54,284 nucleotides of DNA. It comes from JAYZQT01 sp964412235 (GTDB lineage: Bacteria > Pseudomonadota > Alphaproteobacteria > MPNO01 > UBA830). Position numbers and translations under genes: made by a program. Every line of letters starts with the position of its first letter. The stretch's first letter is position 1. The notes under the pieces are model-generated. The model did no database searches. It was given only the letters and a program-made list of their open reading frames with translations, and was not told the origin of the DNA. Shown here one piece after another: positions 1 through 8,956 of the stretch. The DNA lies in assembly GCA_964412235.1 (NCBI GenBank), contig CAYPNT010000011.1:1-54284 (forward strand), written 5' to 3'.

Positions 1-3
1 TAA

Positions 4-153
4 TACCTCGGCCTTGACAAACCGCTACACTGCAAGTCGAATGACCAGCTAGCACTAAAAGCGGGAATTGCGGCAGACATATGCAGCATCGCGCCTCAAG
101 TCAACGTAGATGGCGTTTATAATATAAATAATTCTTACGCGTTCTACTTCTAA
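4..153 (+). other. Open 49-codon stretch without a start, possible 3' end or remnant of an upstream gene
   Basis: The frame is open from the first sense codon after a TAA at the window edge down to a TAA at 151-153. It has no ATG, GTG or TTG that would make a sensible start. The translation is not low-complexity (it ends in NNSYAFYF), so it could be the tail of a decayed gene, but I recognise no family. The stop overlaps a good Shine-Dalgarno sequence (AAGGAG, 152-157). Confidence 0.2.
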
Positions 154-224
154 GGAGCTAAATGTTTCGGCATTGCAACCTAATTTAAAAAGTACAAACC
201 CATTCCTAAAACAAGGAAAATTAT

Positions 225-1088
225 ATGAAATTCTTGTGTTACGTTATAGCATTTTTAGTCATTAATATGTTCACACAGCCAATCTCCGCACGGGATGTGT
301 CAAAACTAGGTGACCCAGTCATTGCCAGTGTGAATGGCGTAAGTATTTATCGTTCCGATCTTGAAATAGCCCGGGTTCGATTACCAGAGCAGTACCGAAA
401 TTTGCCAATGAAAGAACTGTTTCAGCCCCTACTAACCCAGTTAATACGTTCAACACTTTTGGCAATTTCAGCAAAGGCACAAAAGTTGGATAAGACCCTA
501 AAACACAAAAGAGCCATAGTGTTTGCTGAGGCTCGTTTACTTGAACAAGCCCTTTTGGAGCGAGAAATTTCAAAGAATGTAACAAAAGATGCAGTCCGAG
601 AACGATACAAGAACACTATTGGACAATTTTCTTCTAAAGAAGAAATTCGAGCTCGGCACATTTTGGTAAAAACAAAGCAAGAGGCCCTAAAAATTGTTAA
701 AGAACTTATTTCTGGGGCGAATTTTGCTCAACTCGCTAAGGAAAGGTCCACCGGCCCATCTAAAAACCGGGGTGGAGACCTTAATTATTTTGGGCGTGGG
801 CAAATGGTACCCCAATTTGAAGTTGCGGCATTTGGATTAGGTAAAGGGGAATTTACGAAGAAACCAGTTCAAACACAGTTTGGTTGGCATATCATAAAAT
901 TGGAGGATAAACGGTTTTCCAAACCACCAAGTTTTGAGGAAGTTAGTGCAAAAATTCAACGCGACATGGCGGGGGAGGTAGTATCTAAATTTGTAACAGC
1001 TATCATCAAAAAAGCGGATATAAAACGTTTTGAAATGGATGGTTCTAAACCCAGGTTGCGCAGATTACAGAATTCATCACCCCAGTAA
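225..1088 (+). CDS. Periplasmic peptidylprolyl isomerase, parvulin (PpiC/SurA-like) family
   Basis: This is a secreted foldase that should catalyse cis-trans isomerisation of prolyl bonds in exported proteins. Residues 1 to about 22 form a signal peptide: a lysine, a hydrophobic stretch, then ISA before RD as a likely cleavage site. A SurA_N-like helical region follows. The parvulin domain spans about residues 141-230, with the hallmark start RARHILV, then LAKERSTGPS, GGDLNYFGRGQMVPQF and finally QFGWHIIKLED. The ATG is preceded by AAGGAAA at suitable spacing. At 287 residues it is a normal length for the short single-domain alphaproteobacterial form. In related genomes this gene sits just before argJ, as it does here apart from one inserted gene. 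A basic tail (KPRLRR) closes the protein. Confidence 0.9.
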   Translation: MKFLCYVIAFLVINMFTQPISARDVSKLGDPVIASVNGVSIYRSDLEIARVRLPEQYRNLPMKELFQPLLTQLIRSTLLAISAKAQKLDKTLKHKRAIVFAEARLLEQALLEREISKNVTKDAVRERYKNTIGQFSSKEEIRARHILVKTKQEALKIVKELISGANFAQLAKERSTGPSKNRGGDLNYFGRGQMVPQFEVAAFGLGKGEFTKKPVQTQFGWHIIKLEDKRFSKPPSFEEVSAKIQRDMAGEVVSKFVTAIIKKADIKRFEMDGSKPRLRRLQNSSPQ

Positions 1089-1237
1089 TTTTATATATGT
1101 TTCCATTGTACAATTGAATCTCTGACCTCGGGCGGTTTTATTTGCTCTGTCATTGTTAACTTGGAAGTATAGCACCTAAGGTGTTGATTTGAGTTCAAGC
1201 GACTAATGGGAACCTGATAAAAGGACGCAAAACTTTC

Positions 1238-2956
1238 ATGGAATATGGATCCAAAATTTTTGACTATGTAATTCTGGGAGGTGGGTCGGCCGGGTGCGTC
1301 ATGGCGAACCGGCTGTCGGCTAGCGGGCGTTCTGAAGTATTGTTGGTAGAAGCAGGCAAAGATTTTTCCCCTGGTGCAGAGCCTGCGGATATACTCGATT
1401 CGTATCCCATGGGTGCCTCCTTTAATCCGACTTATCATTGGAAAAATTTAAGAGTACGTCTTGGCGCAACAGCGTCAAACTCGGGGCCTCCCAGACCACC
1501 AGTTTTTTTAGAGCAGGCACGGGTAATCGGTGGTGGGTCGTCCATCAATGCACAAATGGCTAATCGCGGTGGGCCACAGGACTATAATGAATGGGAAACC
1601 CTCGGCGCCCATGGGTGGAATTGGGAAAAGGTTTTACCCTATTTTCGAAAACTGGAGAATGATCAAGACATCCAGGACGACTTTCACGGTCAAGATGGTC
1701 CGGTTAGGATTCGGCGGGTCCCGCAGGAAAATTGGCCCGGTTTTGCGAGACGAGTTGCCGAAGTGCTAACGGATCAAGGTCTTAAACCCCTGTCAGACCA
1801 AAACGGTTATTTCGAGGATGGTTGGTTTGCCTGTACGATCTCAAACCAAAACGAAACCCGTGTCTCTGCATCAATGGGTTATCTAGATTCTGGGGTTCGA
1901 GCGCGGCCAAACCTACACATACTTTCGGAAACGATCGCGGAAAAACTTGTGTTTGAGGGGCGCAAAGTATCAGGCGCATTGGTCAGGGGAAAAGGGGGTC
2001 CCCTAACGCTGTTAGGAAAACATTTTATTGTTTCTGCCGGCGCTCTGCACACACCTGCCCTTTTGTTGCGTTCGGGCATAGGTCGGGCCGGCCACCTAAA
2101 AGAAATGGGGATAAAGGTTGTTTCAGATCGCCCCGGAGTCGGAGAAAATTTAAACGAACACCCAACAATTTCAGTTTCTGCATACCTTCGATCAGGTGCG
2201 CGGTTATCAGACGATCTCGGTACGCGCCGCCATGCCCAAATAGCGTTTAGGTATTCGTCTGGGATAGACGAATGCCCCCAAAATGACATGTACGTATCCG
2301 TGACAGCAAAATCGGCATGGCATGCCGTAGGTTTGCGATTGGGATCATTTCTTATGTGGTGCAATAAACCTTATTCTCGTGGTCGGGTGACACTAAAGAG
2401 CGTCAATCCCAACGTAGAGCCGGATGTCGACTTTAGACTTTTGGAAGACCGTCGTGACTATGACCGACTGGCTCAAGGGATTGTTCGCATGTCAGGGTAC
2501 TTTAACCATCCGCTTATGGCGGAAATTGCACGTGATGCCTTTCCAAGTTGTTATTCAGAGCGTGTAAGAAAGATTGGAGCTGTAAATACTAAGAACCGTA
2601 TTCTTACAAATGTATTGGCAACTATAATGGATGGGCCAGCTATCTTTAGGCGTGCCGCTATAAAAAAATTTATAACCGAGGGCCGCAGTCTTGCCGAACT
2701 TCTTAAAGATAAGGACGCAATGGAAGAATTTATTCGACAAGGTGTAACAGGTTGTTGGCACCCGTCAGGGACTGCGCGAATGGGTACAGAGGACGATGTG
2801 ATGGCTGTGACGAACAATACCGGTGACGTTTTTGGCGTCGACGGTTTGACAGTTTGTGACGCTTCACTGTTTCCATGCGTGCCCCGTGCCAATACTAATA
2901 TTCCGACTATAATGTGCGCAGAAAAAATAGCTGATGAATTGGTTTCTGTGGCATGA
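1238..2956 (+). CDS. GMC-family FAD-dependent oxidoreductase (choline/alcohol dehydrogenase-like)
   Basis: This flavoenzyme is expected to oxidise an alcohol to an aldehyde; the substrate cannot be read from the sequence. The N-terminal dinucleotide fold is clear (VILGGGSAGC, residues 11-20), followed by an FAD-contacting acid in LLVEAG. The GMC signature regions are present: VIGGGSSINAQMANRG and a second signature around SAGALHTPALLLRSGIG. Near the C-terminus the catalytic His is His508 in WHPSGTARMG, and the partner Asn is Asn552 or Asn554 in PRANTNIPTIM. The length of 572 residues is typical, and an AAAGGA ribosome site precedes the ATG. It is inserted between ppiC and argJ, which are usually adjacent, so it is probably an accessory acquisition. 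BetA-like choline dehydrogenase is one option, but GMC enzymes vary too much in substrate to assign it. Confidence 0.88.
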   Translation: MEYGSKIFDYVILGGGSAGCVMANRLSASGRSEVLLVEAGKDFSPGAEPADILDSYPMGASFNPTYHWKNLRVRLGATASNSGPPRPPVFLEQARVIGGGSSINAQMANRGGPQDYNEWETLGAHGWNWEKVLPYFRKLENDQDIQDDFHGQDGPVRIRRVPQENWPGFARRVAEVLTDQGLKPLSDQNGYFEDGWFACTISNQNETRVSASMGYLDSGVRARPNLHILSETIAEKLVFEGRKVSGALVRGKGGPLTLLGKHFIVSAGALHTPALLLRSGIGRAGHLKEMGIKVVSDRPGVGENLNEHPTISVSAYLRSGARLSDDLGTRRHAQIAFRYSSGIDECPQNDMYVSVTAKSAWHAVGLRLGSFLMWCNKPYSRGRVTLKSVNPNVEPDVDFRLLEDRRDYDRLAQGIVRMSGYFNHPLMAEIARDAFPSCYSERVRKIGAVNTKNRILTNVLATIMDGPAIFRRAAIKKFITEGRSLAELLKDKDAMEEFIRQGVTGCWHPSGTARMGTEDDVMAVTNNTGDVFGVDGLTVCDASLFPCVPRANTNIPTIMCAEKIADELVSVA

Positions 2957-3038
2957 CAGACTCTATTTGAACGTTTAGTGGCTAGCCAAAAATGTTTGCG
3001 AGGGACTTTGTGCCATTTTCCGAAGGAGGATAAAATAA

Positions 3039-4274
3039 GTGAGGATGCGAAAAAAATCGCCACTAGCTCCTGTCGGGTTTCCGGAAATTCCTGAAATACC
3101 CGGAGTAAAGATCGCGGCCGAAGCCTGCGGAATAAAGTATGCAGGTCATAAAGATGTAATGCTGGCTGAATTTGAAAAAGGTACGCGGGTTGTTGGTGTT
3201 TTTACCAAATCTAAAACGGCGGCGGCGCCTGTGAATTGGTGTCGAGGACGGTCCGAGGTTGGTCTTGCACGAGCATTGATTGTTAATTCAGGAAATGCCA
3301 ATGCATTCACAGGAATTGCCGGGGAACGGTCTCTCCATCGGACCTTGGAAAAGGTATCGTCTACTCTATGTGTTCCTAAAAGCCAGGTATTTATGGCATC
3401 AACTGGTGTTATTGGGGAAACACTCCCCGAACAAAAAATTATAAAAAATCTTGGTAGCCTCAAAAAAAAGCTAGCGCCAAGAAATTGGAAAACAGCCGCA
3501 GCCGCGATAAGGACGACCGATACATTTTCAAAAGGTGCTTGGCGACGAACTTTAATAGGCAATACCCCAGTAACTATCGGAGGAATCGCTAAAGGCTCCG
3601 GCATGATTGCGCCAGATATGGCGACAATGCTCTCTTTTATTTTTACCGACGCAAAAATCCCTCCTGCTGTTTTGCAGACGATAATACGTAGAGCAACAGA
3701 AAAATCGTTTAATGCTATAACGGTTGATGGTGATACCTCCACCAGTGATATGGTTTTATTGTTTTCGACGGGTATGGCAAATCATCCACGTATCGAAAGT
3801 CCGGCTACTTCGACTCTTAGAAATTTCCGTAACGCGTTGGAAATGGTAATGATTGACCTTGCTCATCAAGTGGTCCGTGATGGAGAAGGGGCGAGTAAGT
3901 TTGTTACTATTGGAATCATTGGAGCGGAATCTGCAAAAGCTGCAAAACGCGTGGGATTTGCAATAGCAAATTCTCCACTGGTCAAGACGGCTGTTGCCGG
4001 GGAAGATCCAAACTGGGGGCGCATTGTGATGGCTATTGGTAAGTCCGGGGAGAATGTAAATCGAGATCGATTGCAAATCAGAATAGGGGGTACCCCCGTT
4101 GCTATGGACGGTGCTGCTATCCGTGGTTATGACGAAGGCCCAGTAGCTGAATACATGAAGAGCCAAGAAATTGAAATACAGGTTGACCTGTGTATTGGCA
4201 AAGGCGCGGCCACGGTATGGACGTGTGATCTGACACATGACTACATTTCAATTAATACCGATTATCGGTCCTAA
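3039..4274 (+). CDS. argJ: Bifunctional ornithine acetyltransferase / N-acetylglutamate synthase
   Basis: ArgJ transfers the acetyl group from N-acetylornithine to glutamate in arginine biosynthesis, and in bifunctional forms also acetylates glutamate from acetyl-CoA. The proenzyme cleaves itself at an Ala-Thr bond. Here the site is KGSGMIAPDMATMLSF, with Thr196 as the new N-terminal nucleophile of the beta chain. The substrate loop VDGDTSTSDM and the conserved C-terminus DLTHDYISINTDYRS are intact. I chose the GTG at 3039, since AAGGAGGA (3023-3030) lies 8 bases upstream; an ATG at 3045 would give looser spacing. The neighbouring mutT follows 26 bases later, as in many alphaproteobacteria. 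Whether the synthase activity is present cannot be told from sequence alone. Confidence 0.95.
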   Translation: MRMRKKSPLAPVGFPEIPEIPGVKIAAEACGIKYAGHKDVMLAEFEKGTRVVGVFTKSKTAAAPVNWCRGRSEVGLARALIVNSGNANAFTGIAGERSLHRTLEKVSSTLCVPKSQVFMASTGVIGETLPEQKIIKNLGSLKKKLAPRNWKTAAAAIRTTDTFSKGAWRRTLIGNTPVTIGGIAKGSGMIAPDMATMLSFIFTDAKIPPAVLQTIIRRATEKSFNAITVDGDTSTSDMVLLFSTGMANHPRIESPATSTLRNFRNALEMVMIDLAHQVVRDGEGASKFVTIGIIGAESAKAAKRVGFAIANSPLVKTAVAGEDPNWGRIVMAIGKSGENVNRDRLQIRIGGTPVAMDGAAIRGYDEGPVAEYMKSQEIEIQVDLCIGKGAATVWTCDLTHDYISINTDYRS

Positions 4275-4300
4275 TTATACGTTAACGTTCTTTAATTTTG

Positions 4301-4711
4301 ATGACGGACCCATTACCTCTACTTTTAGTATCCGCTGTAGCGCTGATTGACAATGATGGGCGTGTTTTGATTTCAAAACGGCCGATAGGAAAGGCTATGG
4401 CCGGGATGTGGGAATTCCCAGGAGGAAAGGTAGAGAAAAATGAGACACCCGAGGGGGCTTTAATCAGAGAACTTTACGAGGAACTATCCGTTGACACTGT
4501 TGAAAGTTGTTTGGCCCCCTTTACATTTGCGTCCTACTCTTATGAGCATTTTCACCTTGTCATGCCCTTATATGTTTGTCGAAAATGGAAAGGTGATGTT
4601 AGGCCAACAGAGGGACAAAAAATTCGATGGGTTTATCCAAGGAGCCTCAAAGAATACGAAATGCTTCCTGCAGATAAACCTTTGGTCGCAATGATACGGG
4701 ATTATCTTTGA
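4301..4711 (+). CDS. mutT: MutT-type Nudix hydrolase (8-oxo-dGTP diphosphatase-like)
   Basis: This enzyme is expected to hydrolyse oxidised nucleoside triphosphates such as 8-oxo-dGTP, cleaning the nucleotide pool. The Nudix box is GGKVEKNETPEGALIRELYEEL; the catalytic REXXEE core is complete. The glycine that usually follows in the box (EEXG) is serine here (EELSV), a mild deviation. MWEFPGGK before the box and the C-terminal motif IRWVYPRSL are MutT-like. I use the ATG at 4301; a TTG lies directly before it at 4298, and neither has a clear ribosome site. The position right after argJ is the usual one in this group and supports the housekeeping reading. Confidence 0.85.
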   Translation: MTDPLPLLLVSAVALIDNDGRVLISKRPIGKAMAGMWEFPGGKVEKNETPEGALIRELYEELSVDTVESCLAPFTFASYSYEHFHLVMPLYVCRKWKGDVRPTEGQKIRWVYPRSLKEYEMLPADKPLVAMIRDYL

Positions 4712-4852
4712 CGTGCGTTTTGTTTTAACGACTTGGACTTGTTTTTCTTATATTTTTTTGGAAATGTTTCGGACAATTCCTGCCGGGGTGATCAGGGGCG
4801 ATATTCACAATAGTAATTTACGGCGGGAGAACTCGCGTGAAATCTATTAACC

Positions 4853-6106
4853 ATGATTAACGTTGATAGGAAAAATGCCCAATATGGTTGGGTAATTGTC
4901 GCAATTTGTTTTGTTGCCTTGGCATTTACCTTTGGCGCTCGTTCTTCGGTCAGCATGGTTTTGCCATTCTGGCAGGAAGAACTTGGTTGGAGCGGTTCAC
5001 ATGTTGCTCGCGGTGCCTCGGTGGTATTTTGCATGATGGCGATTGGTTCTCCGATAGCGGGAAACTTGATGGACCAATACGGTGCAAGGCTCGTGGTCTC
5101 TTGTGGTTTGTTAGCGCTGGCTCTTGGTGTGGGTGGAACGTCTTATGTTATTGATCCAATCCATTATTATATATTATTTGGCGTTGTCGGGGGTGCTGGT
5201 TGGGCTTCCGTGTCGATACCTATCGTAACCGCTGCTGTGTCTCGATATTTCAAGATGTACAGGGGGCTAGCTATTGGGATAGCGATTGCCGGAGCTTCGG
5301 GAGGTCAGTTGCCCATTCTATCGGGCCTCGGGGTTATGATCTCGGAAATAGGTTGGCGAAGTTCGTATCAGGTCCTCAGTGTCGTTATGGCCGGGCTCGC
5401 AATTCTCGTTTTACTTCGATTCAAAGCGCCTCAAAACGCAATACAATTTAAGGGGACAGAGGGAGAGGAAAAAACAGCCGACACTGTGTTGCAACGCGTA
5501 AAATTTCTTCTTTCTAACCGTACTTTTATACTCCTCCTTGCAGCTTTTTCGCTCTGCGGTTTCACGACTGCCGGGGTGATAGACATATTTTTTATACCCT
5601 ATGCTATATCGTGTGGTTTCACTCTCGTAGAAGGATCAGCTGCATATGGTGTTCACGGCCTTGGAAACCTATGTGGCGTAATATTATTTTCCTGGATGGC
5701 CGATCACGTTCACCGGTCGCGATTATTGGCAAGCATGTTTTTTTTGAGGGCGTTTACCTTTGTGCTCCTGCTTTTTATTTCAATCGACATAAGTGTGTTG
5801 TTTGTTTTTGCTGCAGTATTTGGGATTTTAAATTTTGCAACGTTTCCCGTAATAGCCAATATCGTTGCGACTCACATAGGTGTTCGAATTATGGGCTTAA
5901 CGCTGGGTCTGCTCTTCGGTGGGCATTCATTAGGCGCCGCAATTGGCGTTTTGGCTGGCGGTTGGATGTTTGACCTTTCAGCGAAATACGACTGGGTTTG
6001 GTGGGTTTCCGTTTTTCTAGCGGCATTAGCCGGGGTTTTTTCAATTATGATAAAGGAGAATCGTGCCAAACCATTCGAACCTTTGCCTGTTGCCGTGAGG
6101 TCCTAA
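4853..6106 (+). CDS. MFS transporter, monocarboxylate/organic-anion type
   Basis: This is an inner-membrane secondary transporter with about twelve hydrophobic segments in two halves joined by a charged loop near residues 200-220. The N-terminal segment (YGWVIVAICFVALAFTFGAR) and the motif GNLMDQYGARLV after helix 2 resemble the MCT/oxalate-formate antiporter branch of the major facilitator superfamily. The second repeat of the loop motif appears as SWMADHVHRSRL. The substrate is unknown; small organic acids are the usual cargo of this branch. The ATG at 4853 has only a distant GGGAGA upstream, so the start is less certain. It lies between mutT and a convergent methyltransferase gene, where such a transporter is not part of the conserved order. 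Confidence 0.8.
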   Translation: MINVDRKNAQYGWVIVAICFVALAFTFGARSSVSMVLPFWQEELGWSGSHVARGASVVFCMMAIGSPIAGNLMDQYGARLVVSCGLLALALGVGGTSYVIDPIHYYILFGVVGGAGWASVSIPIVTAAVSRYFKMYRGLAIGIAIAGASGGQLPILSGLGVMISEIGWRSSYQVLSVVMAGLAILVLLRFKAPQNAIQFKGTEGEEKTADTVLQRVKFLLSNRTFILLLAAFSLCGFTTAGVIDIFFIPYAISCGFTLVEGSAAYGVHGLGNLCGVILFSWMADHVHRSRLLASMFFLRAFTFVLLLFISIDISVLFVFAAVFGILNFATFPVIANIVATHIGVRIMGLTLGLLFGGHSLGAAIGVLAGGWMFDLSAKYDWVWWVSVFLAALAGVFSIMIKENRAKPFEPLPVAVRS

Positions 6107-6112
6107 CAAAGT

Positions 6113-6131
6113 CAGGTTAGCTTTTAACCTG
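6113..6131. terminator. Stem-loop between convergent genes
   Basis: A perfect 7-bp stem (CAGGTTA / TAACCTG) with a GCTTT loop covers the stop codon of the leftward methyltransferase gene, just beyond the stop of the MFS gene. On the minus strand it is followed by ACTTTGTT, a weak U-rich tract; the plus strand has none. It could end the leftward transcript, but it is not a textbook terminator. Confidence 0.35.
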
Positions 6132-7004
6132 TCGTGTACTGCTTTGTGCTAATGTTTTTGCCAGGCTTCTTTCAGCACTACCTCTGGGGATTGCTTTTTT
6201 CTGGCTCCGATGGGGTGCCCATCCTGTAAGCCAAATGATCTGGAAAGTAGCTGGTATTTTACCGTCATTAGTCCCGAATAGGGCCCTGTAGTGTTTTTCT
6301 GCAGCGAATATAGTTTCCCGGCGTAGAAAGTGACGATTCCTTGTAACAATAGAGTTAGTTTCCCCCATACCGCGAAGGTCATGCATAAGCGCAAAAATGT
6401 TGTCGTACGTCACCGTCAAGGTGTCTGTATCTACGACCGGGATCGCAAATCCAGCACGCTGGAGAAGCGCGGCAGCGTCCCTGGTTTCGACCATGGGGGA
6501 AGTATGAGGACTTGTGTAACCCAATATTTCGATTTCAGCCTCTATGAATGCCCGACGTAATTCGATTAATGTATCACCACCGAAAATAGCAGCGACAAAT
6601 AGTCCGTCGGGAAAAAGGGCCTTTTGCATTTGCCTTAAAGCGCCCGGCAGGTCATTAGCCCAGTGCAAGCTAAGTGTTGACGTTATAAGGTTAAAGCTGG
6701 GGTTAGAAAATGGCAGAAATTCCTCGTCCATAATGACGGGATAGCTGCCGCCTTTCATCCGGATCCGGGTTAAGGAGGTATCGGCCGTCACAATGCGTGA
6801 TGCCGCAGATTTGCCCTTTTCTCCCCCAAGGGCTCCCCCAACGTCAAGTGCCATATCAAATGTTCTTCTTACATCTTGTAGCCGGTCAATTAGCCTGGTG
6901 GATATTTCGTCGCTAAGAAAATCGTTAACCCCGTTAATAAGCGCCGCACGCCTACGGTGTTGCCGCACAGCTCGCCGGTCGAAGAGAATTATGTCGTCGG
7001 CCAT
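6117..7004 (-). CDS. SAM-dependent methyltransferase-fold protein, NDUFAF5/BioC-like
   Basis: This protein has a class I SAM-binding fold. The family is the bacterial relative of mitochondrial NDUFAF5, a complex I assembly factor that hydroxylates an arginine, and of BioC methyltransferases. Visible features are FDRRAVRQHRRRAA at the N-terminus, a motif-I-like MALDVGGALGG, LITSTLSLHWANDLPGALRQMQKAL, and FVAAIFGGDTLIELRRAFIEAE, which is characteristic of this branch. The C-terminus carries PRGSAERSLAKTL, a form of the typical ending. Motif I is altered (VGGALGG rather than a GxGxG pattern), as in other members. In related genomes this gene lies on the opposite strand between mutT and comF/grxC, and it has that orientation here. 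Confidence 0.82.
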   Translation of the reverse strand: MADDIILFDRRAVRQHRRRAALINGVNDFLSDEISTRLIDRLQDVRRTFDMALDVGGALGGEKGKSAASRIVTADTSLTRIRMKGGSYPVIMDEEFLPFSNPSFNLITSTLSLHWANDLPGALRQMQKALFPDGLFVAAIFGGDTLIELRRAFIEAEIEILGYTSPHTSPMVETRDAAALLQRAGFAIPVVDTDTLTVTYDNIFALMHDLRGMGETNSIVTRNRHFLRRETIFAAEKHYRALFGTNDGKIPATFQIIWLTGWAPHRSQKKAIPRGSAERSLAKTLAQSSTRQVKS

Positions 7005-7243
7005 TTAGAGGTCTTCTAGTCCGATCAGTGTACAAAAAAATCAAACATCCTCCTTAGTAGTAATTTGGTAAAGATATTCTGTCTAGAATTAGAGTTTTGA
7101 TTTCGCAGACGGATTTATTTGCGAATTCTACCTTCTTTTATGGGATGGGTTGGGATATACATCCACATCGTCTCTAGAGGACAAATGGCACAGTCGTCTG
7201 CATATTGTCCCATAATGAGTATTGTTCGTAGAGGACCGTGTTC

Positions 7244-7504
7244 TTGGCTAAAGTTGAAATATACTCCAGCATGTTCTGTCCTTTTTGTGTAAGGGCAAAG
7301 AACCTTTTGGCCCTAAAAGATGTCGAGTATACAGAATTTGATGTAGACACCGACCCTACTCGTCGTAAGGAAATGATTGTTCGTGCAAATGGGCAATATA
7401 CTGTCCCTCAAATTTTTATAGACGATAAGCATGTTGGTGGTTCAGATGATTTAGCCGGACTGGAACGTGAAGGTAGGCTTGATGCGATGCTAGGGTTGCA
7501 TTAA
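7244..7504 (+). CDS. grxC: Glutaredoxin 3
   Basis: This small cytoplasmic thiol-disulfide oxidoreductase uses glutathione to reduce disulfides and mixed disulfides. The dithiol active site CPFC is at residues 12-15 of the chosen start. The glutathione-binding TVPQIFI with its cis-proline and the GGSDDL motif are intact. I favour the TTG at 7244, giving MAKVEIY, because GAGGA (7231-7235) then lies 8 bases upstream. A GTG at 7238 is in frame but only 2 bases from that site. The stop overlaps the next start (TAATG), so it is translationally coupled to the nitrilase-family gene, the standard alphaproteobacterial pair. Confidence 0.93.
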   Translation: MAKVEIYSSMFCPFCVRAKNLLALKDVEYTEFDVDTDPTRRKEMIVRANGQYTVPQIFIDDKHVGGSDDLAGLEREGRLDAMLGLH

Positions 7505-8355
7505 TGAATTCAACATTTCGGCTAGCGTGTGTTCAGTTAAACGCCGGCACCGAAATAGAACCCAATCTCGAGGCGGCCTCTATTCTTGTAAAAAGCGCTG
7601 TAGTGGAAGATGCTCAGCTGATCTCACTTCCGGAGTGTGTTTCTTTGATTGAACCGGACCGTGAAATTCTTCAGAAAAAATGTGAGGTTGAGAATGACAG
7701 TGTAGCACTTCAATTTTTTAAATACCTTGCGGCAGAGTATCGTGTCTGGTTACACGTTGGCTCTATCGCCGTGTTAAATGACGCCGGTCAAATATCGAAT
7801 TGTACTTTTCTTCTTGGTCCCGACGGAAAAACCGAAGCCAGGTATAACAAAATCCACATGTTTGATGTTGATCTCGGAGCCGCAGAGGTCTATCGGGAAT
7901 CTGATACCTATACCCCTGGAAGCACAGCAACAATTGCGGACCTTCCGTGGGGTCAGTTAGGGCTGACAATCTGCTACGATCTCCGTTTCCCGTTGCTTTA
8001 TAATCTTCTGGCGCAGTCAGGAGCAGATTTGATTGCCGTTCCATCCGCCTTTACACAGAAAACTGGCCGAGCACATTGGCACGTTTTGCTCCGCGCTCGT
8101 TCGATCGAAACTGGCTGTTGGATATTTGCTGCTGCTCAATGCGGAAGCCATGCTAATGGTCGAAAAACCTATGGCCATTCACTTATAGTGAACCCTTGGG
8201 GTGAGATCGTTGCTGACGCTGGAGAGGAACCCGGGTTTATTATCGCAGACATTGATGTGTCCGAGGTAGAGAGTGCGAGGCAGTCAATTCCAGTACTAAC
8301 AAATTCCCGCACTCTAACTACCATTCCGGTAAAATCACGGGGAGGCCCAGGCTAA
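7504..8355 (+). CDS. Carbon-nitrogen hydrolase, probable deaminated-glutathione amidase
   Basis: This is a nitrilase-superfamily amidase. Its Nit1/YbeM-like group removes deaminated glutathione, a side product of transaminases. The catalytic triad is visible: Glu44 (SLPEC), Lys116 (RYNKIHMFD) and Cys157 (LTICYDLRFP). The IHMFDVDL and CYDLRFP versions of these motifs are those of the Nit1 branch. The length of 283 residues is usual. Coupling to the glutaredoxin gene, with a one-base overlap, fits a role in glutathione housekeeping. The last 38 bases overlap the end of a convergent methyltransferase gene. Confidence 0.88.
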   Translation: MNSTFRLACVQLNAGTEIEPNLEAASILVKSAVVEDAQLISLPECVSLIEPDREILQKKCEVENDSVALQFFKYLAAEYRVWLHVGSIAVLNDAGQISNCTFLLGPDGKTEARYNKIHMFDVDLGAAEVYRESDTYTPGSTATIADLPWGQLGLTICYDLRFPLLYNLLAQSGADLIAVPSAFTQKTGRAHWHVLLRARSIETGCWIFAAAQCGSHANGRKTYGHSLIVNPWGEIVADAGEEPGFIIADIDVSEVESARQSIPVLTNSRTLTTIPVKSRGGPG

Positions 8356-8881
8356 CCGAACTTATTTTACGCACCGCGACGATTCGCTCAATCACGGCTG
8401 GTCTTGGGATTTCCACAATGCCATGTTCATATGCAACAATTTCTAGGAGTTTTCCAAACGCGTCTATCAGTTCGCCTGGCTGAAGTAAAAAATCTTGTTG
8501 TTGTGGGCTACCAAATTGTTCATTTCCAGAAGCAAATGTTTCATAAATGAGTACACTATTATCGGACAGACTATTTATTAATGTGGGGAATAAGGGTCTG
8601 TACAAATAGTTACACACTACTATGCCATTAAATTGGCGATCTTTAAGTGGCCAGGGGTTGCCATCTTCTAAGTCTGCCTCGACGCCTGTTACATTTTGGC
8701 TGTTTGGTAAACCTGAAATATCGAGATCAAGCGCTACAACCTGGTGACCACGGGATGCGAGGTATACAGTATTGCGACCATTACCACAGGCTAGATCGAG
8801 GACCTGACCGTCTCGAGGAATTAGTGGTTCAAAACGCTGAACCCATCGTGATACCTGTGAGTTGACGAGTTGTTTGAACAT
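8318..8881 (-). CDS. Small class I SAM-dependent methyltransferase (TehB-like)
   Basis: This is a compact methyltransferase of unknown substrate. Motif I is clear as VLDLACGNGRNTVYLASRG (about residues 27-45), followed by the acidic SAM-ribose contact VVALDLD. A motif-IV-like stretch (FNGIVVCNYLYRPLFP) follows, then SVLIYETFASGNEQFGSP, which is common in TehB/methyltransf_25-type proteins. It ends within the 3' end of the nitrilase-family gene (38-bp tail-to-tail overlap). It is followed upstream by a divergent DUF1178 gene. The ATG at 8881 lacks a strong ribosome site. Nothing around it indicates tellurite resistance, so I leave the function open. Confidence 0.78.
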   Translation of the reverse strand: MFKQLVNSQVSRWVQRFEPLIPRDGQVLDLACGNGRNTVYLASRGHQVVALDLDISGLPNSQNVTGVEADLEDGNPWPLKDRQFNGIVVCNYLYRPLFPTLINSLSDNSVLIYETFASGNEQFGSPQQQDFLLQPGELIDAFGKLLEIVAYEHGIVEIPRPAVIERIVAVRKISSVSLGLPVILPEW

Positions 8882-8956
8882 ATTGCTTATACTCTACCCA
8901 AAAAATAATTAAAAATAAGACTTGGAAAATAAAAATTCTTCCTTACTTTCTGTCAC

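Noticed and set aside
7042..7056. AAGGAGG ribosome site on the minus strand upstream of the NDUFAF5-like gene
   Set aside because: It abuts an ATG with no spacing and only seven codons follow; it is too far from the real start at 7004.
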